Source: Nicotiana tabacum
Taxonomy: Eukaryota; Streptophyta; Magnoliopsida; Solanales; Solanaceae
Direction: 5' to 3'
Assembly: GCF_000715075.1 (NCBI RefSeq)
Contig: NC_134095.1
Location: 58,648,419-58,712,418 of the forward strand
Length of the DNA: 64,000 bases
Positions 46,952 through 57,905 of this stretch are shown here, in pieces. The notes under the pieces are model-generated. The model was not told the DNA's origin. It worked only from the letters and a program-made list of their open reading frames with translations, and ran no database searches. The translations under genes and the position numbers were made by a program. The stretch's first letter is position 1. Each line of letters begins with the position of its first letter.

Positions 46952-47868
46952 TGTCACGACCCTAAATACCCCGGTCTTGATGGTGCCTATCACAATACTA
47001 GGCATGCCAACCCAAACAAGTAAACACAGTGAATCCTTTTTAATAAACCATTTTCTAACACTGATTGAGTTTTAAATTTTCATAAGAAATATCTAAATCA
47101 CTGAAATGTGCGGAAAGGCAGTACAACAACAAACCAACACAACCCAACAATCCAGTGTCATAAGTCTAGAGCCTCTAAATACAACCAGTCTATCTGACTA
47201 ATACATAATAAGCCCTAAAAAGTAGAAAACAAAGATAGAAAGGAGAAAAGCAGGGCTGCGGATGACGTGCACCTACCTTGCAGTCTCCGGTAAGCTCCGA
47301 TAATGCTGGGGACCCTCACTCTGCCTCTCGGGTACCTGGATCTGCACAAAAGGTGCAGAGAGTAATATGAGTACACCAACTCAGTAAATAATTAAAGTAA
47401 ATAATGTCTGAGTGCAGTGACGAGCAGTTAAAAAATCATATATAAGAGTACACAACAGAGTATCAAAGCAAACCCAACAATTTAAAAACTAGTTACTTTG
47501 TAAAATCTTCAGTTTCAAGTGAGATACTTTGAAATCATTTACTTAGCAGTTTTCAACAGAGGCTCGTTATAAAAGAAGAGTGAAAATCAACAAAAGTGTC
47601 ATAAATGGGCCCTTCGGGCATGGTATCACTCATAAATATAGCCTCTCGCGCAATCCTCTCGATCACTCGTGACTCCTCTCTCCTCACACAGTACTCACAC
47701 TCAGTGCTCAGGCTCAATAACATCTCATAATATTAATAATCATAATAACCACTGCGGCGTGCAACGCGATCTATAGTTTATAGTCGACTATGCTCACTGG
47801 GGTGTACAGATTCCGGAGGGGATCCTACAGCCCAAACGTCATATCGCTGCGGCGCGCAGCCCGATCCA

Positions 47869-47909
<41 letters not shown>

Positions 47910-49812
47910 CATCAACCTCTCTCAGTCATTAACTCACAGCCCCTCGGGCATAACAGTGGAAATCAGGGAAGCTCAGCCCAAACAGTTTTCACATTTTAAG
48001 AAGTAGAGTGATAAAAACCAGGTTTAAATAATAAACAGGCAAAACATGAATGAGGATATGCTTTCAAAAAAATAGAGTGAGGAAAACAGTAAAAATGCCC
48101 CTAAGTGTCTCAAAAGGTCGGCACAACGCCCAAAACATGGCAAACAATCCATAATATAGTATCAATCTCTAAAATACGTGATATCATAAGATTTCAAATC
48201 AAATACGCTGCTTAATAGTCACTACAGGACGGACCAAGTCACAATCCCTATCGGTGCATGCCCACACGCTCATCACCTAGCATATGTGTCATCTCATTTA
48301 TCAAAACAATACGAAATACCAGGGTTTTATACCCTTAGTTCCAGATTTACATTGGTTACTTACCTCAAACCAGATGAAATACTACTCTGCGATGCCTTTG
48401 CCTCTCTCCTCGGCCTCAACTCGTGCCAAATCTACCCAAAATCAGAATCATAACATTAGAATATGCTAAGGGAACGAAGCCCATGCAAAAATAATCAAAT
48501 TATACCAAAAATTTTGATATTGATCCAAACCCGACCTCTGGGCCCACGTCTCGAAATTCCATAAAAGTCACATTAATAGAATCCTTATCCTCCCATGAGT
48601 CTATTCATACCAAAAGGATCGAAATTGGACCTCAAATGGCCCCTCAAATCCCCACTCAAAGCTCTCCAATATCAAGCCCTAATCCCTAAATTTTCTTCCT
48701 TAATTTCCACTAATACCATGATTAAACAATGGAAAAATGATCATAAACTCAAGTAATGAAGCTTAGGTAGCTTACCCAATTGATATTCTTCGATTTCCCC
48801 TTGAAATTCACTGCCCTAGCTCACTTCCCGTCTTAAAAAATGGAGAACTTAGCAAACATTCGCAAAGGAAACCTTATATTTCGCACATGCGGTCCCTTAT
48901 TCCGCTTATGCACTACCGCTTTTGAGGTCAATCTACCGCTTCTGCGGTTTTCACTTAAATTTCTGGAACCGCACCTTCGACCTTTCTTCCGCATCTGCAG
49001 TCACGCAGATGTGTCTAGATGCCCGCTTCTGCAGCTCCGCCTGACTTGCCCCTTGGCCGCTTCTATGGCTTGCTTCTACATCTGCTGTAGTCGCACATGC
49101 GGCCTCCCAACCGCAGATGCGGATATGATAGCAACCAAAGAACTTCAGCTACCAAACTCAACTCCAAAACCTCCCGTCAACCATCCGAAATCATCCCCCG
49201 GGACCTCAACCAAGAGCACGAACTAGTCATATACCAATATCCAAACTTATACAAATCTTCAAAACACCTCAAAAAACCTCGAATCAACCAAATCGCATCG
49301 GATTCAAGCCTAAGGTTCCAAAAATCTTCTGAATTACGCTTTTGATCAAAAGTCTAACAAACCACGTCCGAATGACCTGAAATTTTGTACACACATCCCA
49401 AATGACACAACGGACCTACTGCGACTCTTGGAATTCCTTTCTGACCCATATATCGAAATCTCACCTATCAATCGGAAGACGCCAAAATTCCATTTTTGCC
49501 AATTCAAGCCTAAATCTACTACGGACCTCTAAAACACGTTCCGATCACACTTTTAAGTCCTAAATCATCTCCCGAAGCTATCCGAACCATCGGAATTCAC
49601 ATCCGAGCCCTTTTTCACATAAGTCAACATCCAGTTGACTTTTCCAACTTAAGCTTACTCAAAAGAGACTAAGTGTCTCAAACCTTACCAAAACCATTCC
49701 GTATTCAAACCGACTAACCCGATACCACATAACACGGATAAACAAAGCATAAAGAAGCAGAAATGGGGGAAGCGGAGCGGTAACACATGAAACGATCGGC
49801 CGGGTCGTTACA
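46952..49812 (-). repeat. Chromovirus H 3' LTR
   Basis: 2861 bp; on + TGTCACGACCC to GGCCGGGTCGTTACA. It carries a hairpin TCTGCAC-AAAAG-GTGCAGA (47341-47359), a short AT microsatellite (about 47870-47910), and a CCGCxxCTGCGG-rich island (about 48880-49125). Confidence 0.9.
47870..47910. repeat. AT microsatellite in the H 3' LTR
   Basis: About 40 bp of AT dinucleotides with one interruption (ATGTAT). The counterpart in the other LTR is roughly twice as long. Confidence 0.9.
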
Positions 49813-49848
49813 TCCTTCCTCTCTTAAACAAACGTTCGTCGTTGAACG
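49813..49848 (-). other. Polypurine tract and adjoining hairpin of chromovirus H
   Basis: Minus strand GTTTAAGAGAGGAAGGA abuts the LTR start TGTAACGACC. The inverted repeat CGTTC-GTCGTT-GAACG is at 49833-49848. Confidence 0.75.
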
Positions 49849-50299
49849 AGTCAAGTATCATACCTAAAGCCTCAAACATGTGAAGATATCTGCTTCGCAT
49901 CTCTCGCTCAGTCTCTTTAGTAGCCTCCTCCACGGGCCGACCTCTCCACTACACTTTTACTGAAGCTATATCCTTTGATCTCAACTTTTGAACTTGACGC
50001 TCCAAAATAGCCACTGGCACCACATCATAAGTAAAATCAACATATAACTGAACTGTGCTAAAATCCAAAACATGATACGGATCGACAATATACTTCCGGA
50101 GCATAGAAACATGAAATACCAGATGCACACTCGACAAGCTGGGTGGAAAATCAAGCTCATAAGCCACCTCCCCAATCCTCCAAAGCACCTCAAAAGGCCC
50201 AATTAATCGAGGACTCAATTTACCCTTCTTCCCAAATCTCATAACACCCTTAATGGGTGAAACCTTCAATAGAACCTTCTCCCCAACCATGTAGGACAC
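49849..50299 (-). pseudogene. Chromovirus H integrase tail and chromodomain
   Basis: 116 codons open from 50299: VGEKVLLKVSPIKGVMRFG, then LVFHVSMLRKY and VAILERQVQKLRSKDIASVK. A stop near 49949 falls at the Trp-rich chromodomain strand (WRGRPVEEAT follows in frame). The far tail retains a DERLFK-like end overlapping the inverted repeat at 49833-49848. Confidence 0.85.
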
Positions 50300-50987
50300 A
50301 TCCCAAAACTTCCTATCGGCATAACTCTTTTGTCTCGACTGCGTTGTACGAATACTGAATCACCTTTACCTTGTCTAAAGCATCCTGCACCAAGTCTGTG
50401 CCTAATAGTCTAGCCTCACCCGGCTCAAACCAACCAACTAGAGATCTATACCGCAAACTCTGCGAGCGGTAGAAACTAATCCCATGACCCTTCAAAATCA
50501 ATGACACAAGCACACAACATGTCCTCCAATATCTGAATAGTGCGCTCGGACTGCCCGTCCGTCTGAGGATGAAAAGCTGTGCTCAACTCAACCTGAGTAC
50601 CCAACTCTCGCTACACAGACCTCTAAAACTGTGAAGTAAACAGATTGCCCCTATCTGAAATAATGGAAACTGGGACACATGCAAACGAACAATCTCCCAG
50701 ATATAGATCTCTGCCAACCGCTCTGAAGAATAGGTAGTACACACAGGAATAAAGTGCACGGACTTGGTCAGCCGATCCACAATCACCCAAATAGCATCAA
50801 ACTTCTTCAAAGTCTGTGAGAGCCCAACTACAAAGTCCATGGTGATCCGCTCCCACTTCCACTCTGGAATATCTATCTACTGAAGTAAGTCACCCGGTCT
50901 CTAATGCTCATGTTTCACCTGTTGACAATTGAGATACCGAGCCACAAATCCCACAATGTATTTCTTCATTCTCCTCCACCAATAATG
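50300..50987 (-). pseudogene. int: Chromovirus H integrase
   Basis: Broken over several frames. The zinc finger is damaged: the first Cys of the CC pair is Tyr (ARYLNCQQ). The core keeps ITMDFVVGL (first Asp). A frameshift after EIVRLH (about 50685) scrambles the region with the second Asp, and a gap of sequence before 50470 removes part of the segment after the Glu. SPF-type motif YRSLVGWFEPGEARLLG remains at 50313-50513. Several further stops (about 50985, 50895, 50880). Not functional. Confidence 0.83.
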
Positions 50988-51869
50988 CTATTGTAGATCC
51001 TGATACATCTTTGCGGCACTTGGATGAATGGAATACCGCGAGCTCTGGGCCTCCTCTAGAATCAACTCCCAAAGCCCATCCACATTAGGCATGCATATCC
51101 GGCCCTGCATCCTCAATACTCTGCCGTCACCAATAGTCACATCTCTGGCATCATCGTGCAAAAATCTATCCTTTAGGACAAGCAAATGAGGATCATCATA
51201 CTGGAGCTCTCTGATGCAATCAAATAAGGAAGACCGAGAAATCACACAAGCTAATACCTGACTGGGCTCTGAAATATCCAATCTCACGAACCGATTGGAC
51301 AAGGCCTGAACATCAACTGCAAGAGGTCTCTCCCCAATTGGAATATACGCCAAACTCTCCATACCCACCGCCTTCTTACTCAAGGCATCGGCCACCACAT
51401 TGGCCTTACCCGGATGGTACAAGATAGTGATATCATAGTCCTTTAGCAGCTCCAACCATCTCTGCTGCCTCAAATAGAGATCATTCTGTTTGAACAAGTG
51501 TTGGAGGCTACGATGATCAGTAAACACCTCACAAGACACACCATACAAATAATGCCTCCAAATTTTCAATGTGTGAAAAATGACAGCTAACTCCAAATCA
51601 TGAAGAAGGTAGTTTTTCTCATGGGGCTTCAACTGACGAGAAGCATAATCAATAACTCTATCCTTCTACATCAATACACACCTAATACAAACTCTCGAAG
51701 CATCACAATACACGGTATATGAACCTGAAGCTGATGGCAAAACTAACACTGGAGTTATGGTCAAGGTAGTCTTGAGCTTCTGAAAGCTCTCCTTACACTC
51801 ATCTGACCACCTGAATGGAGCACCCTTTTGAGTCAACTTGGTCAAGGGTGATCCGATAGATGAAATTTC
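50988..51869 (-). pseudogene. pol: Chromovirus H RNase H and linker
   Basis: 51869-51633 gives the RT/RNase H connection and YCDAS with a stop at about 51670. From 51632, 214 open codons carry [37 protein letters not shown] and the linker to the integrase zinc finger ([17 protein letters not shown]). The RNase H Asp-Glu-Asp ligands are all visible, but one stop separates the first from the rest. Confidence 0.87.
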
Positions 51870-52541
51870 CTAAACAAACTGGCGGTAATAACCCGCCAAA
51901 CCAAAAAGGCTGCGAATTTTTGTTGCTGAGGACGGTCTGGGCCAACTCTGAACCGCCTCTATCTTCTTTGGATCAAACTGAATACCCTCGTTGGACACCA
52001 CGTGTCCCAAGAAATCCACTGAACTGAGCCTAAACTCACACTTGGAGAACTTTTCATAAAACTTCTCCTCCCTCAATCTCTATAACACAACTCTCAAATG
52101 CTCCACGAGCTCCGCCTGACTATGTGAATACACCATAATATCATCAATGAAAACTATGACAAATGAGTCGAGATAAGGCCGAAACACGCTGTTCATCAAA
52201 TGCATGAACGATGTTGGGGCATTGATCAGCCCAAAAGACATCACCAAGAACTTATAATGACCATATCGAGTCCTGAAAGTTGTCTTAAGAATATTCGAGT
52301 CCCTGATATTCAACTGGTGATAACCTGAACGGATATCAATCTTGGAGAACACTCTCGCTCCCTGAAGCTAGTCAACCAAATCATCGATACGAGGCAAAGG
52401 ATACTTGTTCTTGATTGTTGCTTTGTTCAACTGCCTGTAGTCAATGCACATCCTCATAGTGTCATCCTTCTTCTTCACAAATAGAACATGTGCACCCCAA
52501 GGTGACACACTAGGCTGAATAAACCCCTCATCAAGGAGTTC
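51870..52541 (-). pseudogene. pol: Chromovirus H reverse transcriptase
   Basis: RT core in pieces: entry region around 52400-52541, [30 protein letters not shown] and the catalytic FIDDIMVYS (about 52135-52160) in 52080-52352. After a stop, EKFYEKFSKCEF, FLGHVV and FGLAGYYRQFV lie in 51870-52076. Both catalytic Asp are kept. Stops near 52540, 52370, 52079 and 51870 disable it. Confidence 0.88.
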
Positions 52542-53107
52542 CTAAAGCTGCTCCTTCAACTCCGTTGGTTCCATACGATACAGTGGAATAGAAATGGGCT
52601 GAGTGCCCGACACTAGATCAATACCAAAATCAATATCTCTGACCGGTGGCATACCCGGCAGGTCTGCAGGAAAAATATTAGGAAAATCTCTCACAATAGG
52701 AACATAATCGATACTGGGAGTCTCTGCAACGACATCCCTCACAAAGGATAAGTATGAAAGACAACCCTTCCCAACCATCTGCTGGGCCTTCAGAAATAAA
52801 ATCACCCTACTAGGGACAAAATCAGTAGAACCTCTCCACTCGATCCGTGGCACACCCGACATAGCTAACATCACTATCTTAGCATGACAGTCTAATATAG
52901 CACGACACAGACCATACATAGCAATAATAGATCTACTTGAGTCTCCAAACCCCCAATAGTCACCACACGCGATCGGTACATATGGTCCACAACAATAGTA
53001 TCACCTACCGGAGTAGATACACGAACAGATGAAATAAGAGACTTACGGGGCATATCCAAATAACAAGCAAAATATGATGACACATAAAAAAGTGGAACTG
53101 TGATCAA
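52542..53107 (-). pseudogene. pol: Chromovirus H protease and RT N-terminus
   Basis: The protease active site is altered: the family DPGS reads DHSS near 53095, and a frame change follows within the next codons. 52892-53107 continues YVSSYFACYLDMP to LLLCM, then another frameshift before ILDCHAKIV. 52542-52919 gives the linker (FPNIFPADLPGMPPVRDIDF). The protease is therefore doubly disabled. Confidence 0.83.
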
Positions 53108-54684
53108 ATATCACAGAGGAATCTCTACGGAAGACAAAGACAATACATGTAATCACAGCATCTGAAGCAACAACATTTGGTCTAGCTGGGAGTGCATAGA
53201 AATGAGCCTGACCACCACCTGATTGACCTTCCCCTCTAGGGCAACCCCTAGCTGACTGACCCCCACCCCTAACTACCTAAGCAGGTGGTGAAGTAATTGG
53301 AGCTGAAGTCGAGGGCTGACCCCCCTATTGATACAGACCCTCAAGAAGATGAGGACACTGCCTCCTCATATGCCCAAACTCTCCACACTCGTAACAACTC
53401 CATGGTGCTGGAGATGGGGGCTGAAGGGAACCCCTGGCATCGGAATAACCAGTAGAAGGACCTGGCATGGAAGAACCCTGAACTGATGGAGCACAGGACA
53501 AACTCTGGGCTAGAAGGGCACTGAGTAATGAATGGCCCTGATGAGAATTGTGAGAACCATGACCTCATGATGCCCCACGATAACTTGGGTGAGCTGACTA
53601 AGCCTGCCTGAATAGATGGCCTCTGCTGTTCTGAAACTGACCCCTCGAAGGAGCATTACCAAAGCTACCAGATCCCCGAGTCCTCTTGGCCTCCCTCTCA
53701 TCTCGCTCCTGGTAACGAACTAACTCAATCTCGCGAGCAATGTCAACAACCTCCTCAAAAGTAGCACTTGACACCCTCTCCCTAGTCATGAGAATCTGAA
53801 GCTGATATGTGAGGCCATCAACAAACCTCTTGATCCTCTCTCGATATGTGGGAACCAACCAGACCGCATGACGAGTTAACTTAGAGAATCGTATCTCATA
53901 CTATGTCATAGTCATAATTCCATGACGTAACTACTTGACTTGTCTGCGCAGCTCCTCTATACGAGACTATGGTACATACTTCTCTAGAAAAGAGAACGGA
54001 GAATTGCTTCCAGGCAAGGGGCGCTGCATCAACAGGCCTATGCCTCTCATATGCCTCCCACCAAGTAAAGGCAGCTCCAGAAAACTAGAAAGTAGTAAAT
54101 GCTACACCGCTAGTCTCCAGATTACCCGTTGTACAAAGAATCCTCTAACACTTGTCCAAGAAACCTTGGGCATCCTAGCCCTCGGTATTACTGAAAGTCA
54201 GAGGCTGGAGTCTACCAAACCTCTTCAATCAACGCTACTCATCGTCAGGCATAACTGGTACCACATACTCCTGAGCTGTTGCATCTGGTTGGACTGGAGG
54301 TGCCCCCTATGTTTGAAGTCCCTGCACAACCTACTCAAGTGTGCGAGGAACGGGAGTCTGAGTACCTCCCCCAGCCTGAGAAGTAGCTGCAGCCATAGTA
54401 ACAGAGACTTCCTGAGCCAAACCAATGCATACAGATAGAATCTGAGCTAAAGCTTCCTAAAGGCCTGGAATCACAATAGGCACAGCAGGTGCTGCTGGAG
54501 CATCCGCAACTGGGACATGATCCTGAACTAGGGCGGTTGGTAGATCTATAGGTGATGCCCTAGCTGCTGTGAGGGCTACACCCCTGCCCCTACCACGGCC
54601 TCGACCGCTTCCTCCGCCTCTAGTGGCCCCAACTGGTGGTACTGATGGTCGTCCATCCTAACCGGTAGCATGTGTCCTCACCAT
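53108..54684 (-). pseudogene. gag: Chromovirus H gag
   Basis: The start codon at 54682-54684 opens MVRTHATG, followed by a GRGRGRG-rich basic patch, a Pro/Ala-rich stretch and a capsid core (AFTWWEAYERHRP, then MVPTYRERIKRFVDGL, EEVVDIAREIE). One CCHC knuckle is intact: CYECGEFGHMRRQC (about 53355-53400). Stops occur at codon 9 and near 54455, 54315, 54230, 54170, 54150 and 53905, among others. Open frames on the + strand here (53935-54438, 167 codons) are shadows. Confidence 0.86.
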
Positions 54685-54871
54685 CTGTGAGAGAATAGAA
54701 TAACAGAAGTTTAGTACTCGGATTAACAGATTCGCACGACAAGAATTTCAAGAATATGAAGTTTTTTCTAAAGGTTCTGCAACCTCCCGAGGATAAATAC
54801 AGACGTCTCCATACTGATCTGGGAGACTCTACTAAACCGGCTCATAACTCGTGAGACCTATGTTACCTTGG
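54685..54871 (-). other. Chromovirus H 5' leader
   Basis: Non-coding interval between the primer site and gag. Confidence 0.7.
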
Positions 54872-54882
54872 ATCTGATACCA
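54872..54882 (-). other. Primer binding site of chromovirus H
   Basis: Minus strand TGGTATCAGAT, three bases inside the 5' LTR; matches the initiator Met tRNA complement (TGGTATCAGAG) but for the last base. Confidence 0.87.
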
Positions 54883-55780
54883 ACTTGTCACGACCCCAAA
54901 TACCCCGGTCATGATGGCGCCTATCACAATACTAGGCAATCCAACCCAAACAAGTAACCACAGTGAATACTTTTTAATAAAACCATTTTCTAACACTGAT
55001 TAAGTTTCAAATTTTCATAAGAAATATCTAAATCACTAAAATGTGCGGAAAGGCTGTACAACAACAAACTAACACATTCCAACAATTCGGTGTCACAAGT
55101 CTAGAGCCTCTAAATACAACCAGTCTGACTGACTAATACATAATAAGCCCTAAAAAGTAGAAAACAAAGATAAGAAGGAGGAAAGCAGGGCTGCGAATGT
55201 CGTGCAGTCTCCGATAAGCTCCGATAATGCTGGGGACCCTCACTCTGCCATTCGGGCACCTGGATCTGCACACAAGGTGCAGGGAGTAATGTGAGTACGC
55301 CAACTTAGTAAGTAACTAAAGTAAATAAGGTCTGAGTGCAGTGACGAGCAGTTAAAAATCATATATAAGAGTATACAACAGAGTATCAAAACAAACTCAA
55401 CAGTTTAAAAGCCAGTTACTTTGTAAAATCTTCAGTTTCAGGTGAGATACTTTGAAATCATTTACTTAGCAGTTTTCAACAGAGGCTCGTTATAAAAGAA
55501 GAGTGAAAATCAACAAAAGTGTCATAAATGGGCCCCTCAGGCAAGATATCACTCATAAATATAGCCTCTCGGGCAATCCTCTCGATCACTAGTGACTCCT
55601 CTCTTGTCACACAGTACTCACACTCAACGCTCAGGCTCAATAATATCTCATAATAGTAATAATCACAATAACCGCTGTGGTGTGCAACCCGATCCATAGT
55701 TTATAGTCGACTACGCTCATTGGGGGTGTACAGATTTCGGAGGGGCTCCTACAGCCCAAGGGTCATATCGCTGCGGTGCG

Positions 55781-55855
<75 letters not shown>
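55781..55855. repeat. Long AT microsatellite in the H 5' LTR
   Basis: About 37 uninterrupted AT dinucleotides; causes spurious tyrosine/isoleucine open frames on both strands. Confidence 0.95.
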
Positions 55856-55860
<5 letters not shown>

Positions 55861-55861
55861 T

Positions 55862-56000
55862 GTTGCGACGTGCAGCCCGATCCATATAAGTATCGATGTG
55901 GCGTACAACCCGATCCATAATATATACATATAATATTGCTACGGCGTGCAGCCCGATCCACTATATACATATAATATTGCTGCGGCGTGCAGCCTGATCC
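55862..56000. repeat. 40-bp tandem repeat next to the AT microsatellite
   Basis: Four successive variants of GCGGCGTGCAGCCCGATCCA, mostly followed by TATATACATATAATATTGC-type sequence. One more copy lies at about 55671. The opposite LTR has only two copies (about 47752 and 47850). Confidence 0.88.
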
Positions 56001-57905
56001 TCAACCTCTCTCACTCATTAACCTCACAGCCTCTCGGGCATAACAGTCGAAACCAGGGAAGCACAGTCCAAACGATTTTCACATTTTAAAAAGTAGAGTG
56101 ATAAAAACCAGGTTTAAACAATAAATAGGTAAAATATGACTGATGATATGCTTTCAAACAAATAGAATGAGGAAAACAGTAAAAATGACCCTAAGGGTCT
56201 CGACAGGTCGGCATAAGGCTCCAAACATAGTATACAACCCATAATATATTATCAATCTCAAAAATACGTGATATCATAAGATTTCAAATCAAATAAATGA
56301 CTTAATAGTCGCTACAGGACGGACCAAGCCATAATCCCTACCGATGCACGCCCACACGCTCGTCAACTAGCATGTGCGTCATCTCATTTATCAAAACAAT
56401 ATGTAATATCGGGGTTTTATACCCTCAGTTCCAGATTTACAATGGTTACTTACCTCAAACCGGATGAAATACTACTCCATGAAGCCTTTGCCTCTCGCCT
56501 CGGCCTCAACTCACGCCGAATCTACCCAAAATCAAAATCATAATATTAGAATATGCTAAGGAAACGAAGCCCATGCGAAAATAATCAAATTATACAAAAA
56601 ATCTCAAAATTGATCCAAACTCGACCCCCGGGCCCACGTCTCGAAATTCCATAAAAATCGCATCAATAGAATCCTTATCCTCCCACGAGTCTATTCATAC
56701 CAAAGCATCAAAATCGGACCTCAAATGGCCCCTCAAATCCCCACTCAAAGCTCTCCAATATCAAGCCCTAATCCCACAATTTTCTTCCTTAATTTCCACT
56801 AATACCATGATTAAACAATGGAAAATGATCATAAACTCAAGTAATGAAGCTTAGGTAGCTTACCCAACTGATATTCTTCGATTTCCCCTTGAAATTCACT
56901 GCGCTAGCTCACTTCCCGTCTTCAAAAATGGAGAACTTAGCAAAAATTTGTGAAGGAAACCTTAGATACTTTCTAACCCAAGTATTTTGCACATGCGATC
57001 CCTTTTTCCGCTTCTGCGCTACCGCTTTTGCAGTCAATCTACCGCTTCTATGGTTTTCACTTAAATCCCTGGAACCGCACCTGTGACCTTTCTGCCGCAT
57101 CTACGGTCATGCAGATGCGTCTAGATGCCCGCTTCTGCGGCTCCGCCTGACTCAGCCCTTGGCCTCTTTTGCTGCTTGCTTCCGTATCTGCAGCCTCCCA
57201 ACTGCATAGGCGGTTATGACAGCAACCAAAAAACTTTAGCTGCCAAATTCAACTCCAAAACCTCCCGTCAACCATCTGAAATCACCCCGAGGCTCCCGGG
57301 ACCTCAACCAAGAGCACAAATTAGTCATATACCAATATCCAAACTTATACAAATCTTCAAAACACCTCAAACAACCTTGAATCAACCAAATCACATCGGA
57401 TTTAAGCCTAAGGTTCCAAAAATCTTCTGAATTACGATTTTTGATCAAAAGGTCTAATAAACCATGTCCAAATGACCTGAAATTTTGCACACACATACAA
57501 AATGACACAAAGGACCTACTACGACTCCCAGAATTCCATTCCGACCCCTATATCAAAATCTCACCTATCAATCGGAAGACGCCAAAATTCCATTTTGCCT
57601 AATTCAAGCCTAAACTACTACGGACCTCCAAAACACATTCCGATCACACTCCTAAGTCCTAAATCATCTCCCGAAGCTATCTGAACCATCAGAATTCACA
57701 TCCGAGACCTTTTTCATATAAGTCAATATCCAGTTGACTTTTCCAACTTAAGCTTACTCAAAAGAGACTAAGTATCTCAAACTTTACCAAAACCATTCGG
57801 GATTCAAACTGACTTAACCAATACCACATAGCACAAATAAACAAAGCATAAAGAAGCAGAAATGGGGGAAATAGAATGGTAACACATGAAATGACCAGCC
57901 AGGCA

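Larger units (their letters stand above)
46952..57905 (-). mobile_element. Chromovirus H (Tekay/Del-type), inserted in the LTR of G
   Basis: About 10.95 kb with two LTRs (46952-49812 and 54886-~57905), primer site, gag, protease, RT, RNase H, integrase, chromodomain and polypurine tract in order on the minus strand. The left flank is AGAAA; the matching right end is damaged (GGCACGAATTTT where a LTR end and the duplication are expected), so no exact duplication survives. Host sequence continues sensibly from TTTAGAA to ATTTTTTTATGTTTGACC. LTRs differ by several percent by eye. Confidence 0.88.
54886..57905 (-). repeat. Chromovirus H 5' LTR, expanded by microsatellite and 40-bp repeats
   Basis: About 3.02 kb, pair of 46952-49812 but some 160 bp longer. 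The extra length lies in a long AT microsatellite (55781-55855) and additional copies of a CGGCGTGCAGCCCGATCCA unit (55862-56000). The hairpin at 55265-55283 has one stem mismatch. A CCGC/GCGG island is at about 56990-57200. The outer terminus is degraded. Confidence 0.87.

Noticed and set aside
53935..54438. 167-codon plus-strand open frame
   Set aside because: Antisense shadow of chromovirus H gag, whose minus-strand motifs are clear.
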